The notes below the pieces were generated by a model that had not been told where the DNA came from, did not search any database, and saw nothing but the letters and a program-made list of their open reading frames with translations. 64,000 nucleotides of DNA from Hydnum rufescens UP504 (taxonomy: Eukaryota > Basidiomycota > Agaricomycetes > Cantharellales > Hydnaceae), in contig MU128927.1 in the NCBI GenBank assembly GCA_014904985.1, forward strand, positions 271,107 to 335,106, in the 5' to 3' direction. Numbering within the stretch: the stretch's first letter is position 1; every line of letters begins with the position of its first letter. The position numbers and the translations under genes were made by a program. Shown here piece after piece: positions 11,655 through 21,845 of this stretch.

Positions 11655-12625
11655 TAGTGATGCCGCGACTCGATAAAAAAATAACACCTAGTAGTGACCT
11701 CATTACACCACTTTTCTGCCCACACTCAACAACTCCTGCCATTTTTTTGTATTCTCTTTCAGACTGCGGTACAAAGAAACCATGACCGGTTGTAGTGAGT
11801 CACGTAGTGTTGCCGAGACTCGGGCTTCGAGTCGACTTGAGTCACGAGTCAAGCCATTTCAAGCCAAGTCAAGCCAAGTTGATTGATTACAAATCATTGA
11901 CTTGACTTCGACTTCGGCCGACTTGGCTTCGCTCCAAGCCAGCTCAAGTCAAATTCATGGGAAAATAAGAGCAAACACTACCGATACTTGTTCATATATG
12001 GCAGTACTATGTGGCAAATTTTAATACAGTCCTGCCTTGTGAGTGCTATGATGCCTGCCAAATTGCAAGCAGAGTCCGCAGCGGGATGCTATGCCCAACC
12101 TTCATCAAATAGGAATCACGCACATGAAGCTTAATATCGCCAATGACGATGCAGAATGAGTGGAAACAAGCTTGCCTTTTACCTCAAGCCTCCAAGGCAA
12201 ATTTCTGCCACTTCTTTATGCTTCATCAATCCGCATGCGTGAGCTTAATGCTTAGTCAGCACTTGTTTCTCGGGATGTACCGACCCTTCTCTCCGCTGCC
12301 ACCCTCTGATCTGCTGTTGTTGCATGAGTCTCTTGGCAAAGTGCAGTTGACACTTGATCCAGAAGGCACAGAGTGATTTTCCCGCGATGTATATATGTAT
12401 TATTGTTACATACAGATATTTGACTTGAGTCGACTTCGAGTCAAGTCGAGTCGGTAAATTTGGCTTGACTTCGGAGATAAGTCAAAGTCAACGGAAGTCA
12501 TGCGGAGTCGAGCTGAAGTCGAACCAAGCGGAGTCGCGGCAACACTAAGTGAGTGAGAAAATTTTTGACTCCATGCCTCTGCTCGACTCAACTGAATTGA
12601 GTCGAGTCGAGTCGCGGCAACACTA
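11655..12625. mobile_element. Non-autonomous hAT-like element, 971 bp
   Basis: Terminal inverted repeats TAGTGATGCCGCGACTCG (11655-11672) and its near-complement CGAGTCGCGGCAACACTA (12608-12625). It is flanked by an exact 8-bp target duplication GTATTTGG at 11647-11654 and 12626-12633. The equivalent site in unit 1 (about 6719) is uninterrupted, so it is an empty site. No transposase is encoded. Much of the interior is built from GAGTCGAGTCAAG-like short repeats. An 8-bp duplication is typical of hAT transposons. Family assignment is inferred from this and the non-coding nature. Confidence 0.85.
11805..12547. mobile_element. Probable nested element of the same family
   Basis: Inside the hAT-like element, TAGTGTTGCCG at 11805 and CGGCAACACTA ending at 12547 form a second pair of the same termini. 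A relative may have inserted into the first. Flanks share AGTGAGT but not as an exact adjacent 8-bp duplication, so nesting is less certain. The same terminus occurs once more at about 20556-20576. Confidence 0.5.
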
Positions 12626-13045
12626 GTATTTGGTAGCGCAGCCTTTCGGTCGTTTCCATAGGAGCCACGGTGACTTCGAGTGACCTCAATCCATCCAAAC
12701 TCATACCCTGAGTCCTACTGGAAAACCTATCGCTACTTGGGCTCAGTCGATCTATCCCACCATCCGGGGAATTCGTTCTGTCAAGAGTGGCTATCCTCTT
12801 GCAGATGACATTGATCGGGACTGATTTGACATAGGATTCTGTTCACATCCAAGGATGGGGCATATAAGAGACTGTGGAATTCACCATTTTCATCAGTCAG
12901 TATGGTGTCCTACCATACTCTTACAGTACTTCCGCAGTGTAACGATGTATGAGCCAGAATCACCCATGGTCGTCACGTGCACTGTCCCGAGAAACAGTCC
13001 GCTCAGCGCAAGCGATAACTGGCCAATACAGGTATTTGGCATACA

Positions 13046-14612
13046 ATGATGGCGTCGCTACGTTCAGATGGTCCAGTGTACAAGCTGGGCTCACTTATTG
13101 GCAAAGGCGCATCTGTAGGTACACCTAGTCCTGTGCATCACCCATCATTGAATATACGGCACATATTACAGGCCCAAGTCTTTTATGCCACAGAGCAGAC
13201 AACTGGCCAATTAGTCGCTGTCAAGAAATCTCGTGTCTCCCTGCGGGTCCAACGCACGCTTTTCCAGCACGAAGCTCGTGTCCTTCGATTGCTATGTAGT
13301 CATCCTGCTATCCCTGCGGTGCATGCCATAGGGCGGTTCAAGCATTTCGAGTATCTTGCTATGGAGCTTCTTGGACCCAGTTTGGGAGATGTCGAGGGAC
13401 AACTTAACCAGGTGTCTGTCTCACAGATTGCCGTGCAGATGGTGTGTGCTTCTCTGTTGGATTATTATTTAATGACACTGAGTCTCTACGTCTAGCTTTC
13501 AGCTTTAGAATATCTCCATTCTCACGGTCTTGTTCATCGCGATATCAAGCCAGACAATATTCTATTTTCTTCTCAAGATCAAGGTCAGATTCGTTTAATT
13601 GACTTTGGCCTGGCACATCAGTACGAGCGCGAAGCGCGGTCTGTTGGTCCAGCCTCAGAGCCGGATTTTGTCTTGGGAACTTTACCCTATGCGAGTCTAA
13701 ATGCACATCAAGGGCTGCGTGCGTGGCCCAGCCGAAGTCAATCTCATTATGAGATGCTGACTTCGGTTGGTTAGCCTTGACTAGACGAGACGATCTTGAA
13801 TCCCTTGCCTACAGTCTCTTTTCGATTCTCCTGGGTCGTCTTCCCTGGAACAAGCCACATATTGCAACGAGCACCCCTCGAAGCGTCAGACGCTGCGTTT
13901 ACGCAACAAAGCGAGCCTGGTCTGGTGCAAGGCTCTCGAAAGGGTATGATAGGGTATTTGGACAGTTCCTCGATGAAACTCGTAATTTAGGGTTTGATGA
14001 AATGCCGCTGTACAATCAATGGCAAGGTGTGTTTACCAGCATCGCAGACCTTCCTGGATCGTCCTCCACACCAAGTTCTGATGCCGAGAAGGTTCCCGGT
14101 AAGTTATCGGCTCTGGCTGGGATCTTGATTGAAGCCAGATTTTATCGGTACTAGCTGCCAAAGTCACTCAATCCAATATCTCCAAGTCCGTGGAAAAGCC
14201 AGAACCACTGCCCTTCATTGTCAAGCCAGGTCAACTCATCTATGCGCAAGTGCTTCCGAGACTTACGGTCGAAGGCTATACCTTCGGTCAAGGAGACTCA
14301 TCTTATTGGTTAGATCCTTCACTGTCCGAGGAAGCATGGCCCACAGTAGCACGACCTGCAGTAGTCTTGCAGGTATCTCGAAATTGGCGGGGAAAGGTCA
14401 TCGTTAAGCTGGCCCCAATCACCCGCCAGAGGCTCGGGGATTCGGTGCCACAAGTATTCCTTACAGCGGGCGTGGATCCCACGAAATTGAAGGCGACCGA
14501 GGTATTGGGTCCTGGTTGGACACGAGACGACACATGGTGCTATACCTTCATGCATACAGCCACTTTTACGTGTACTCCTGAGCAAGTGAGGCCTCCTCCG
14601 ATGTCTTGCTAA
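13046..14612 (+). CDS. CK1-like Ser/Thr protein kinase with C-terminal extension
   Basis: Complete copy of the casein-kinase-1-like gene. Two ATGs in tandem (13046, 13049) start the frame. Introns follow GKGAS, QIAVQM, the Ala-His-Gln-Gly-Leu block and AEKVP. Domain order: Gly-rich loop; [36 protein letters not shown]1 signature [14 protein letters not shown]. The usual CK1 SINxH is SLNAH here. The last 130-odd residues after the kinase fold (from [19 protein letters not shown] to the stop) form a beta-rich-looking extension with [25 protein letters not shown] that I do not recognise. It is conserved in copy 1 up to the breakpoint. CK1 kinases act in many cellular processes; no specific role can be read here. 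Confidence 0.85.
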
Positions 14613-14726
14613 GATCCAGCTTAATGTGTCCCTTTCAAGACCGAACCTGTTCCCGCACATTGGAAAATTACGGAGACCTCTCTCAAAACTCTCTCCTGTC
14701 TCAGTCTCCCATTAAATTCAACAAGA

Positions 14727-15107
14727 ATGGAGACGGACTTTTCAACGTCTGACGAACGCCTGAATGCTAGATTGACGGAGCGCATTGGTGATATGTACAT
14801 TAAGATCCACTTACTGTGCCCCGATACCCTCTCTCAGACCAGCAGCGGCAATGTGGTGGACTGGGAATCGGCTCGGGGTTGGTTTGACGAACTTGTCCCA
14901 ATCTATCGCAGGCGGGCAGCAGACCTCGAGTGGGCGTGGTCAGAATGTGACATGATCAATCAGAGAAATTTGGAGGATAGCTACTTCAACCGGGACTTGA
15001 GCCAGTGGCGGAACGCGCAAGAAGAATGTGCAGAATCAGTTGGTCTGTCTCCAGAAAGCTACGCCGATCTACATGCTCAACTGTCAGTCATATCGGGGAT
15101 CGAATAG
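14727..15107 (+). CDS. Hypothetical protein, 126 aa
   Basis: Single-exon frame METDFSTSDERLNARL...LSVISGIE, acidic and rich in Trp, Glu and Asp, predicted helical, no signal peptide. The start ATG at 14727 follows an A-rich leader. It lies 115 bp after the CK1 gene on the same strand. No family recognised; moderate chance of being real. Confidence 0.4.
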   Translation: METDFSTSDERLNARLTERIGDMYIKIHLLCPDTLSQTSSGNVVDWESARGWFDELVPIYRRRAADLEWAWSECDMINQRNLEDSYFNRDLSQWRNAQEECAESVGLSPESYADLHAQLSVISGIE

Positions 15108-15341
15108 ACCATTTTGTATCAATCTTCTGGAGCAGAATAACAATGGCCGCAATGACCACTGAGAAGCAATTCTAAAAATAACAGATCTGGCCCCTGGTGA
15201 TTTTGTTCCAGCGTGGGAAGGGTGCCGCCGACAACCAATCGATAGCACAGCCTTTCATTGGCGTGACTGATAACTACGCACCGCCTACCAGGAAAAGCTG
15301 GGCTTCACTGGTTCAATGATTCCCACCGGTCCGAGATTTGT

Positions 15342-15638
15342 TTGCATATACTTGTCGCACACCCCCTTTTCCCCATTTCGACTCACATTTGGGATTCCGT
15401 TCGCATCAAGGAGAGGGAGATGAGTCTTGAGGAATTAGTGAAGCGCTTACTCCTCCCTAGAGAACCCTCTCGACTCCCTCCCCGAGCCTGGCCACACGGG
15501 CTCGTGCTCACGTATAACGACGTTGGACTACGGGACATCATGGTGGCTGACGACGATAGTGGGGCCATTCCGGCGTTTATCCCCTCGAAATGCGCAGTGC
15601 GGCTGCCGGACTACTGGGAGCACAGCACTGCAAGATAA
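15342..15638 (+). CDS. Hypothetical short ORF, 98 aa
   Basis: Frame with EREMSLEELVKRLLLPREPSRLPPRAWPHG and GLRDIMVADDDSGAIPAFI, followed by a TAATGA stop. Composition looks protein-like but no family is recognised. It could be an exon of a gene that includes the 14727 frame. Confidence 0.3.
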   Translation: MHILVAHPLFPISTHIWDSVRIKEREMSLEELVKRLLLPREPSRLPPRAWPHGLVLTYNDVGLRDIMVADDDSGAIPAFIPSKCAVRLPDYWEHSTAR

Positions 15639-15882
15639 TGAACTGTAAATGCGGAGAGGATTGAGAGGTGTCGGCCTTCCTGGAGAGCATGGATGGAGAC
15701 GGAGATCGACCGAATCTTGTCTGAAAGGTGTGGGGACGCATGTGATATGTTCCCTTAGTGATTGGTGGCCTGGTTTCACCTCGCACAATCGGTCCCAGTG
15801 ACAGAGAAACGGCATTAGGATTGGAATGACTAAGGACTTCAATATTGCGGCGAGGGGAAGACGTTGATACCCTGGGCATTAC

Positions 15883-17219
15883 CTACCACACAGGTACCTG
15901 CGGGCACACCGGATCCCCTAGTCTAGATTTCCCTGGAGGGCATCCCGCAAGGGTCCTTGTGGATTGAAATATGAAAAACGGACCGTAACGTTCACATGTT
16001 TCGTATATATTTTGCATATGGTTGAGGGAAAATGTACGAACACACTAGACGGGTGCACACGACAAGCCCACAATGGGAGCACGAATAGCGTACGCCTGCG
16101 TGAAGCCCCAAGTCTTCTGGACTCAGACCGTAATTTCCGACACCCTCGGGAGATCGGATGCGCCGAAACCAGATATCGCCAGCGAGGCCGGCATTCCCGA
16201 GGATCCCGAATGCGCCTTCACGGCGATAGAAACCAGGCAGAAATCTGCCGTATTGGTAGAAACCGCGTGCAACATCGAGATCGAGATTGGTGGTATCAAG
16301 GTGTCCGCTGACGAAGAATTGGTGGGGAAGACGGACTCGGCATATGCAGGTATCGATACGAGGGTTGAGAAATTGAAAAGAAGGATTGCGGGCGATTGAA
16401 TACTGAGTGCGTATCCATCGGAGCTGTGCAGCCACCTGAGGATTGTACTTGCCGCCTCCACACGTATTGCTCGTATTCACCAACTATGGACCAAATACTA
16501 GATGTGAGACGCGGCTCGTCGAGAATAGGGATTTACCTGCTGAAAAAGGGTTTCATTAAAGTATGTTTGTCTCCGAAGTAAGCCTCCTCACCAGTCGTGC
16601 TCGCATCACCTTGGTTGATTTCAGTCAAATCAGTCAAATCAGCGTTCCCATACGTGCAGGTTCAAGTGCTCGTATTCATCATCGAACACGCTATGCGTGT
16701 TTAAACCACAGACGATAGCGGGGGCGATGGATTCTCACCCGTCTCTGATGATCTCTGGTCAATGCTCAGAGGGGATTTCCATGGAAGGCTCCTCAGGTGA
16801 TGAAAATCGCGAGGGGATTTTCCATGTTGAACCCTACCCAAGGGATCAGCGAAATATATATATTCGGAGAACCGAATGAGATTGCTTGCTTTCTTGGGGT
16901 GCATCCACGATTTGTTGGGGTGATGCGATCCAGGATGAGGAAGAATACTGCGTAGGATAGACGAAGATTTAGTTGTAAGAAGCCCAAACAGCAGAATGCT
17001 TACACCGTGTGACGCCAGAGTGTTCAGGCCTGGACAAGGTCTCTGGATGTCACGAGGACTAGGCGGTATGTAGGAATGTTCTGTATCATTAACCAATTTA
17101 GCGGACGCGTTCTGAAGGGGCCCGGGAGGAGGGAGTGCGCCAGCATGCGGATTCGAACGAGCAAAGACGTCCATTTGCTCGTCTGTCATACCGACGAGAG
17201 TGATACGCAGGAAAGGCAT
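15883..17219 (-). pseudogene. Family 2 heme-thiolate peroxidase, decayed inverted copy
   Basis: Relative of the peroxidase at 1-851 on the opposite strand. From 17219 the frame encodes DVFARSNPHAGALPPPGP and then SYIPPSPRDIQRPCPGLNTL, with the PCP heme-thiolate motif. Further down are PQQIVDAPQ and GFNMENPLAIFIT. Then lesions accumulate: TGAGGAGCC replaces an expected Tyr-Gly-Ala stretch at about 16800, the catalytic Glu codon reads GAT before a lost donor (about 16685), and there is a one-base loss near 16555 in the FGDNHSFNETL block. A small frame disturbance near 16340 and a deletion near 16175 follow. The terminal SLYPNP region is also altered. Clearly a pseudogene. Confidence 0.85.
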
Positions 17220-18489
17220 GGGCCAGAGAGTAAAGGGACACGACACTGACGAGCAGATGACGGTGCATTGTACTAAGCTGCGGAGCGGGAAGTGACGACC
17301 AAAAGTCAAGCTAGAGCGCACGTATTTAATCATGAGACAGGCACCCCCATGGGCCCATCCGCAGCGAGCAGGGAGAGAAGAGGGCGTGGAGAGAAGCCAA
17401 AATACCTATGGTACAGCGCTTGTAATGTTTAGCCTCGAAATTACCAACTTTCTGATCGGTTCCATTTCCAATGATACCCACTTCAACACGAGGTGACTAT
17501 TTTCAACACTGATCGAAGCGCTTCGTTTGAGCTCCGGACGGCGCTTCCGATGGCAGAAAATAGCGCGCGATTATCCTTCAGCACCTACGATATAGTCTAA
17601 TAATAAAATTATCACACCGTGCCACAAAGTTTCCATGTGAGAGAAACACTAGACACCAATAGTTACGATGGGATACTTCGAAGCTGGGTCAGAGAACCAA
17701 TTTGAAGATGCAGCGGCGCGACAGATATCACCTACAGAACATCGCGGGAGAGTCTATCATTTAGACACATGCGGTATGTCCCCAAAGGCAAATAAAGAGA
17801 AAAGCGATCACCACAGCTTGGGAAAAGAGGTCCAGGTGGATACCAGAGGGAATTGAAAGTAAGAGAAGGCGTCCATCATCAATCGGGCCAGTGCGGTTCA
17901 GAAAAATCAGAGCGGGAGAGCAGGGTTCGCCCAGATTGTTTTGCGCGTGCCCAAGGACGACAGAATCGTGGGACGGTAATCGGACCGGCAGGCTCAATGG
18001 TGGGGAATATGTCACCAAAGTCCCATATTTAGGCTTGGTCGCCAAAAGTGACGACCGTCACCGCCGATAGGGCACAAGTTATCGGTCCCTGGCAGTGCAT
18101 GGATCCCAAAAACTTGCTGTTGTTCTAGCAATCTATTCTGATGTCCTGCACTCTTTGAACTTGGATAATAACTCATCATGCCAGTGCCTCTACAAGGAGG
18201 GATCTGGGCATGAGTCTACCAAAATTTCAGCAAAACCAATGCTCTGAATATATCAGTAGATACCGGGTTCAAGGAGTTTCAGGCATATATCCTCCCTAGT
18301 TCACGGTCCCCATTATATCACTCTTGAGTCCAAAGGCAAAACGACGGAAGAATGGCGGTTAGCGAATGGAGGAATGACGAGTTGGCTCGAGCTAAGCGAC
18401 AGACGTCACGCTCCGTGAGCGTGACGGCTGCTATTTAAAATGCATTCATTACAGCGTACTGAACACTGGCTACAGAAGTCACCACGGTG
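17220..18489. other. Intergenic, no gene recognised
   Basis: About 1.3 kb between the peroxidase pseudogene and the end of cdh1. Only short frames; no repeat shared with elsewhere was noticed. Confidence 0.4.
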
Positions 18490-20466
18490 TCATCGTATTC
18501 GGCCCACTACGTGTTCCAGGGTCTCTTGCTTCACGTCTTTTCGCTCTGGCAAAGCAGCCCAAAATCGCAGTGTTTCGTCACCCGCACCGGTGACAATAGT
18601 CCGACCATCTGGACTCATCGCCAAATACAGCACCCGATGCGTGTGCCCCGAAAAAGTTGCAGTCTGGTCAAGCGAGGGATAACGCTGAGGACTCTGATGA
18701 GTTCAATCACGGCGATGCTTCATGGTGCTCACGACACACCCATATACAGATTTGATTCTGCGTCTGCGTGGAGGAGAATCCATGCGTTGAAACAATTTCA
18801 TTTGAGTTGAGAGACCAAATCAAGTTGCAGACCTGCATTCATCTTGTGAGCTCCATACTCGCCATTCCAGACAAATCCTTACCTGGGATCCGGTGTCGAG
18901 CTCGCTGATCTTAGTTCCAGTTCCAGTGTTCCAGAATCGGAGTTTCTTGTCCTGCGTCCCTCCCCCACTGCCAAGAATGCCTACATTATGGGGGCTCCAC
19001 GCAATCGCTTTCACGGCACCAGTGTGTTCATGAAACTTGTGTAAGGCTGCTGTAGAGTTGGGCTGGCCACTCTGGGATGTGGAATCCGCAGTAGAACTGG
19101 ATGTCTTCCTCTCGTCCCATACGAATAGTTTGTTATCGTTCCCTCCACTTGCAAGCAATGACGGTTGCAAGCTACTGAACTTCAACCCGCAAACTTCTTG
19201 CCTACAGCCAATTGATCAGGTAGCGCCCTAGACTTTATCTGGGATCCACATACTTGTGACCATTAAATTCCCGGAAGCCATTCTCGAAAGCCCGAGTGTC
19301 GCATAGTCGAATGGTGTGATCTTTTGACCCAGAGGCTAAGGTATGCCCAGACCAGGAGAGGGATCCCACTCGATGCCCATGCTTAACCATGGTGCGAATT
19401 TTCGTACATGTGTTCGCGTCCCAGATATGAACAAAACCTCGGCGAGTGCCAATGGCCAGCGTAGAACCCTGGGAAAATGGTGAGAGGATGGGTATCTATG
19501 CAAGGCAAAATGAAAAACTCACATGTTGAACCCAGTTTAAAGCAGTGATGGAATCATCTTCTTGAGTTAAATCTGTCAGTTTGGTGACCTGGGATGTTTC
19601 GGCGGACCACAAGTAGACACATGAGGCAAGTCCGACACCGAGAATATTAGTGTCTGACCAGTCCACGAGATTCAGGTAGAAATCATCCTAAACGAGCTCG
19701 CACTAAGCGGTCTACATGTGCATTAGGCCAAGAAAATAAGGGACGCACCGCAAGCTCTGGTGCATCAAGAACTTTGTAGGGTGTTTTTCCCACCACGCGA
19801 ACAGGTCGTTGCGGGCTGGTCAGGAGTCGTTGACTCGAATTTCGCAAGGGACTCGTTGAGTACACCTCGTGGGAAGGACTGTCGAGTCCAGGGCGATTAA
19901 CGCTTGATGGGTGAGAACCAGAGGCGCCGGGACTCGAGTAATTGAATAATCGTCGCTTGGTGGGTGTCTGTGGAGGAGTACCTGCGGTGTTCGGTGGTGG
20001 GATGCTCGGCTCAGAATCAGGGAACAGTTCACTGGCCAAAAGACTTTTGTACGTTTGATTGGCCTGATCTGAGGTTTCGGATCAGCCTACAGGTCCCCAA
20101 AATCAGACGAATCAGAATACTGACCCTGTTGGGCATCTGAATCACAAGGAATAACAGTGCGAACTCGTGTGTTTGAGTTCAACAGTGGTCCTGAGCCATC
20201 CGTGATACGGTTATATGCAGCTCGCATGTCAGCTGTCGAGGTTTTGGGAATAAAACTTGGGTAATGATGTTGAGATAGGGTGGTCATAATTTAACGTCGT
20301 CGGCTTACCGGTCTGGTAAGTCTGTACTAGCAGGACGCTTCATACTCGGAGTGTTAACACTATCAAATACTGAGTCTTGGTCCTTGGGAGCCTCTGCATC
20401 ATCGTCCGATTCCGCCTCGTCGCCATCCTGCAGGCGATTCGAGAAGGTGGGCAAAAACCGGGCCAT
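18490..20466 (-). CDS. cdh1: Cdh1/Fizzy-related APC/C activator, WD40 protein
   Basis: Co-activator of the anaphase-promoting complex that brings substrates for ubiquitination at mitotic exit and in G1. Exon 1 (20309-20466, starting [20 protein letters not shown]) joins exon 2 at 20255 to read [20 protein letters not shown], which is the C-box region. Then come acidic and Ser/Pro-rich segments, the fizzy-related signature [20 protein letters not shown], and seven-blade WD40 blocks including [54 protein letters not shown] and [20 protein letters not shown]. The protein ends ...VVGRIR, the IR tail that docks on APC3, just before TGA at 18490. All introns are GT-AG. The C-box has Thr where the last Arg is usual. 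The true start could lie further upstream. Confidence 0.9.
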
Positions 20467-20584
20467 GGGCGAACAATATTTAGAGGCCTCAGCTTTGACT
20501 TGTCGTGCAACGGCGCGACTTGGCTCGGCTTGTATCCGATTCGTGACCCGACTTCGAGCACGAGTCGCGGCAACACTAGTGCCA

Positions 20585-21000
20585 CTGCAACACTTAGCAC
20601 ATACTCAGTACCCTACTCTATGTGTCAGCATGATCTCTCGGCGCCAGGAACATACAATAGTGCTTCATGTATGGCGGATAGTCATTGCAACCCAGTCGAT
20701 CTGCGGCTTGCCTTGTACGCACTCGAATCCTTTGCTTATGGACGTTATACGACTGACAATCCAGCTTCAATTTTGTGCCCTATTTACAACTGTGTATGTA
20801 TCATGAACTTTGAACTAGTCGACTCGGTGGCCCACGGTAGTTTTGTTCCTGATCAATATGGCAAGCCTTACTGACGAGGCTTAGGTTTCATCCAGTAATC
20901 CGATATCCTTGAGCCACCGCTACACCCCCGGCTCGCTTTCTTCATCCCCATAATCCGCCGAACCCTTATCGCTCTCATAATTACACCGACGGTCCCAGGG
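20585..21000 (+). repeat. Dispersed repeat, CpG-rich copy
   Basis: About 415 bp matching 56740-57150 on the opposite strand. It contains an open stretch (STYSVPYSMCQHDLSAPGTY...) also readable in the other copy, perhaps old transposon protein. It begins just after a hAT-like terminus (CGAGTCGCGGCAACACTA, about 20559-20576). It lies upstream of cdh1 and dbf4, within the 1.38 kb between their starts. Confidence 0.8.
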
Positions 21001-21845
21001 GCAGGGCCAAGGGACACTTCGCAAGAACATTGCGCCAGGTTACGCTCAAGGTTTGCCCATCGCACACCCCTCGCTCGCTCCAATCTTCCTAGACGACTAG
21101 AGTCAACGTGGCGAAACCAGGACTCGTTCTTCAATGGTCGCGAAGCCATCATCGAGTCCCTCACTAGACAATGGGAGAAGGAAATGAACTAAGACTGGGG
21201 AACAGTAGCATGTCCTAAACTAAGCACGTGGTTAGGATATCGCGTCCTCCCCTATTTGGTATTGGTCTGGATGCTTGTCGATCTACCTGGTGTGACCATA
21301 GTGCGGATTCGTCGCTATTCGTTCCCCATGGATCTGACGTGTTTCGTCACGTGATATTGCTAAGTCCTAAGTCGCCCCCAGTGATCAAGGAGTTATTTCT
21401 ATTTCTCACACCAAATCGGCGATAGTAACATATGCACTATTGGGAGACACACCATCGGACTTGGACATGATGGGGGATTCTGTTATTTATAACGGGTCAC
21501 GGATTGTGTCAGTACATAGAATTCTATGATTATCAGCCTAGAGGCGGGCAAGCAGTGGACACTACTATCCTAGTTTCACAGCTTCGCTCACAAATTCTTA
21601 TGAGGCCTTGAAAGTAGTTTGCCAGTTAGCGACCCCCAGTGGAGGGGTTCGGGTCATACTGAATGGATTGGTTCGGTGCACTTTTTCTTAGTTAATGCTA
21701 ACCTCTGATGTGTGACGGCCCAGAGGATTTGGTTTTGAGTTCTTGTCTGTGAGTGAACATATGATCTAACTTGTTTGGATGTGATTGTTGTGACGGTAAA
21801 TAGGATGTCACGCCGTGTCACAGCGCGAGAGAGTCGCTCCCTTTG
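21001..21845. other. dbf4 upstream region
   Basis: Remaining intergenic sequence before dbf4. No ORF with recognisable content and no exact ACGCGT box was seen here. Confidence 0.4.

Larger units (their letters stand above)
8417..14420. repeat. Segmental tandem duplication, unit 2
   Basis: Right unit of the duplication, matching 3397-8416 in order and orientation. It is longer because a 971-bp hAT-like element is inserted at 11655-12625. The CK1 gene continues past the duplicated part to its natural stop at 14612. Confidence 0.95.

Noticed and set aside
20087..20287. Cdh1 starting at 20287 with a degenerate C-box YPSFIPKT
   Set aside because: A GT-AG intron (20256-20308) joins an upstream exon and restores DRFIP; the earlier ATG is translated from intron sequence.
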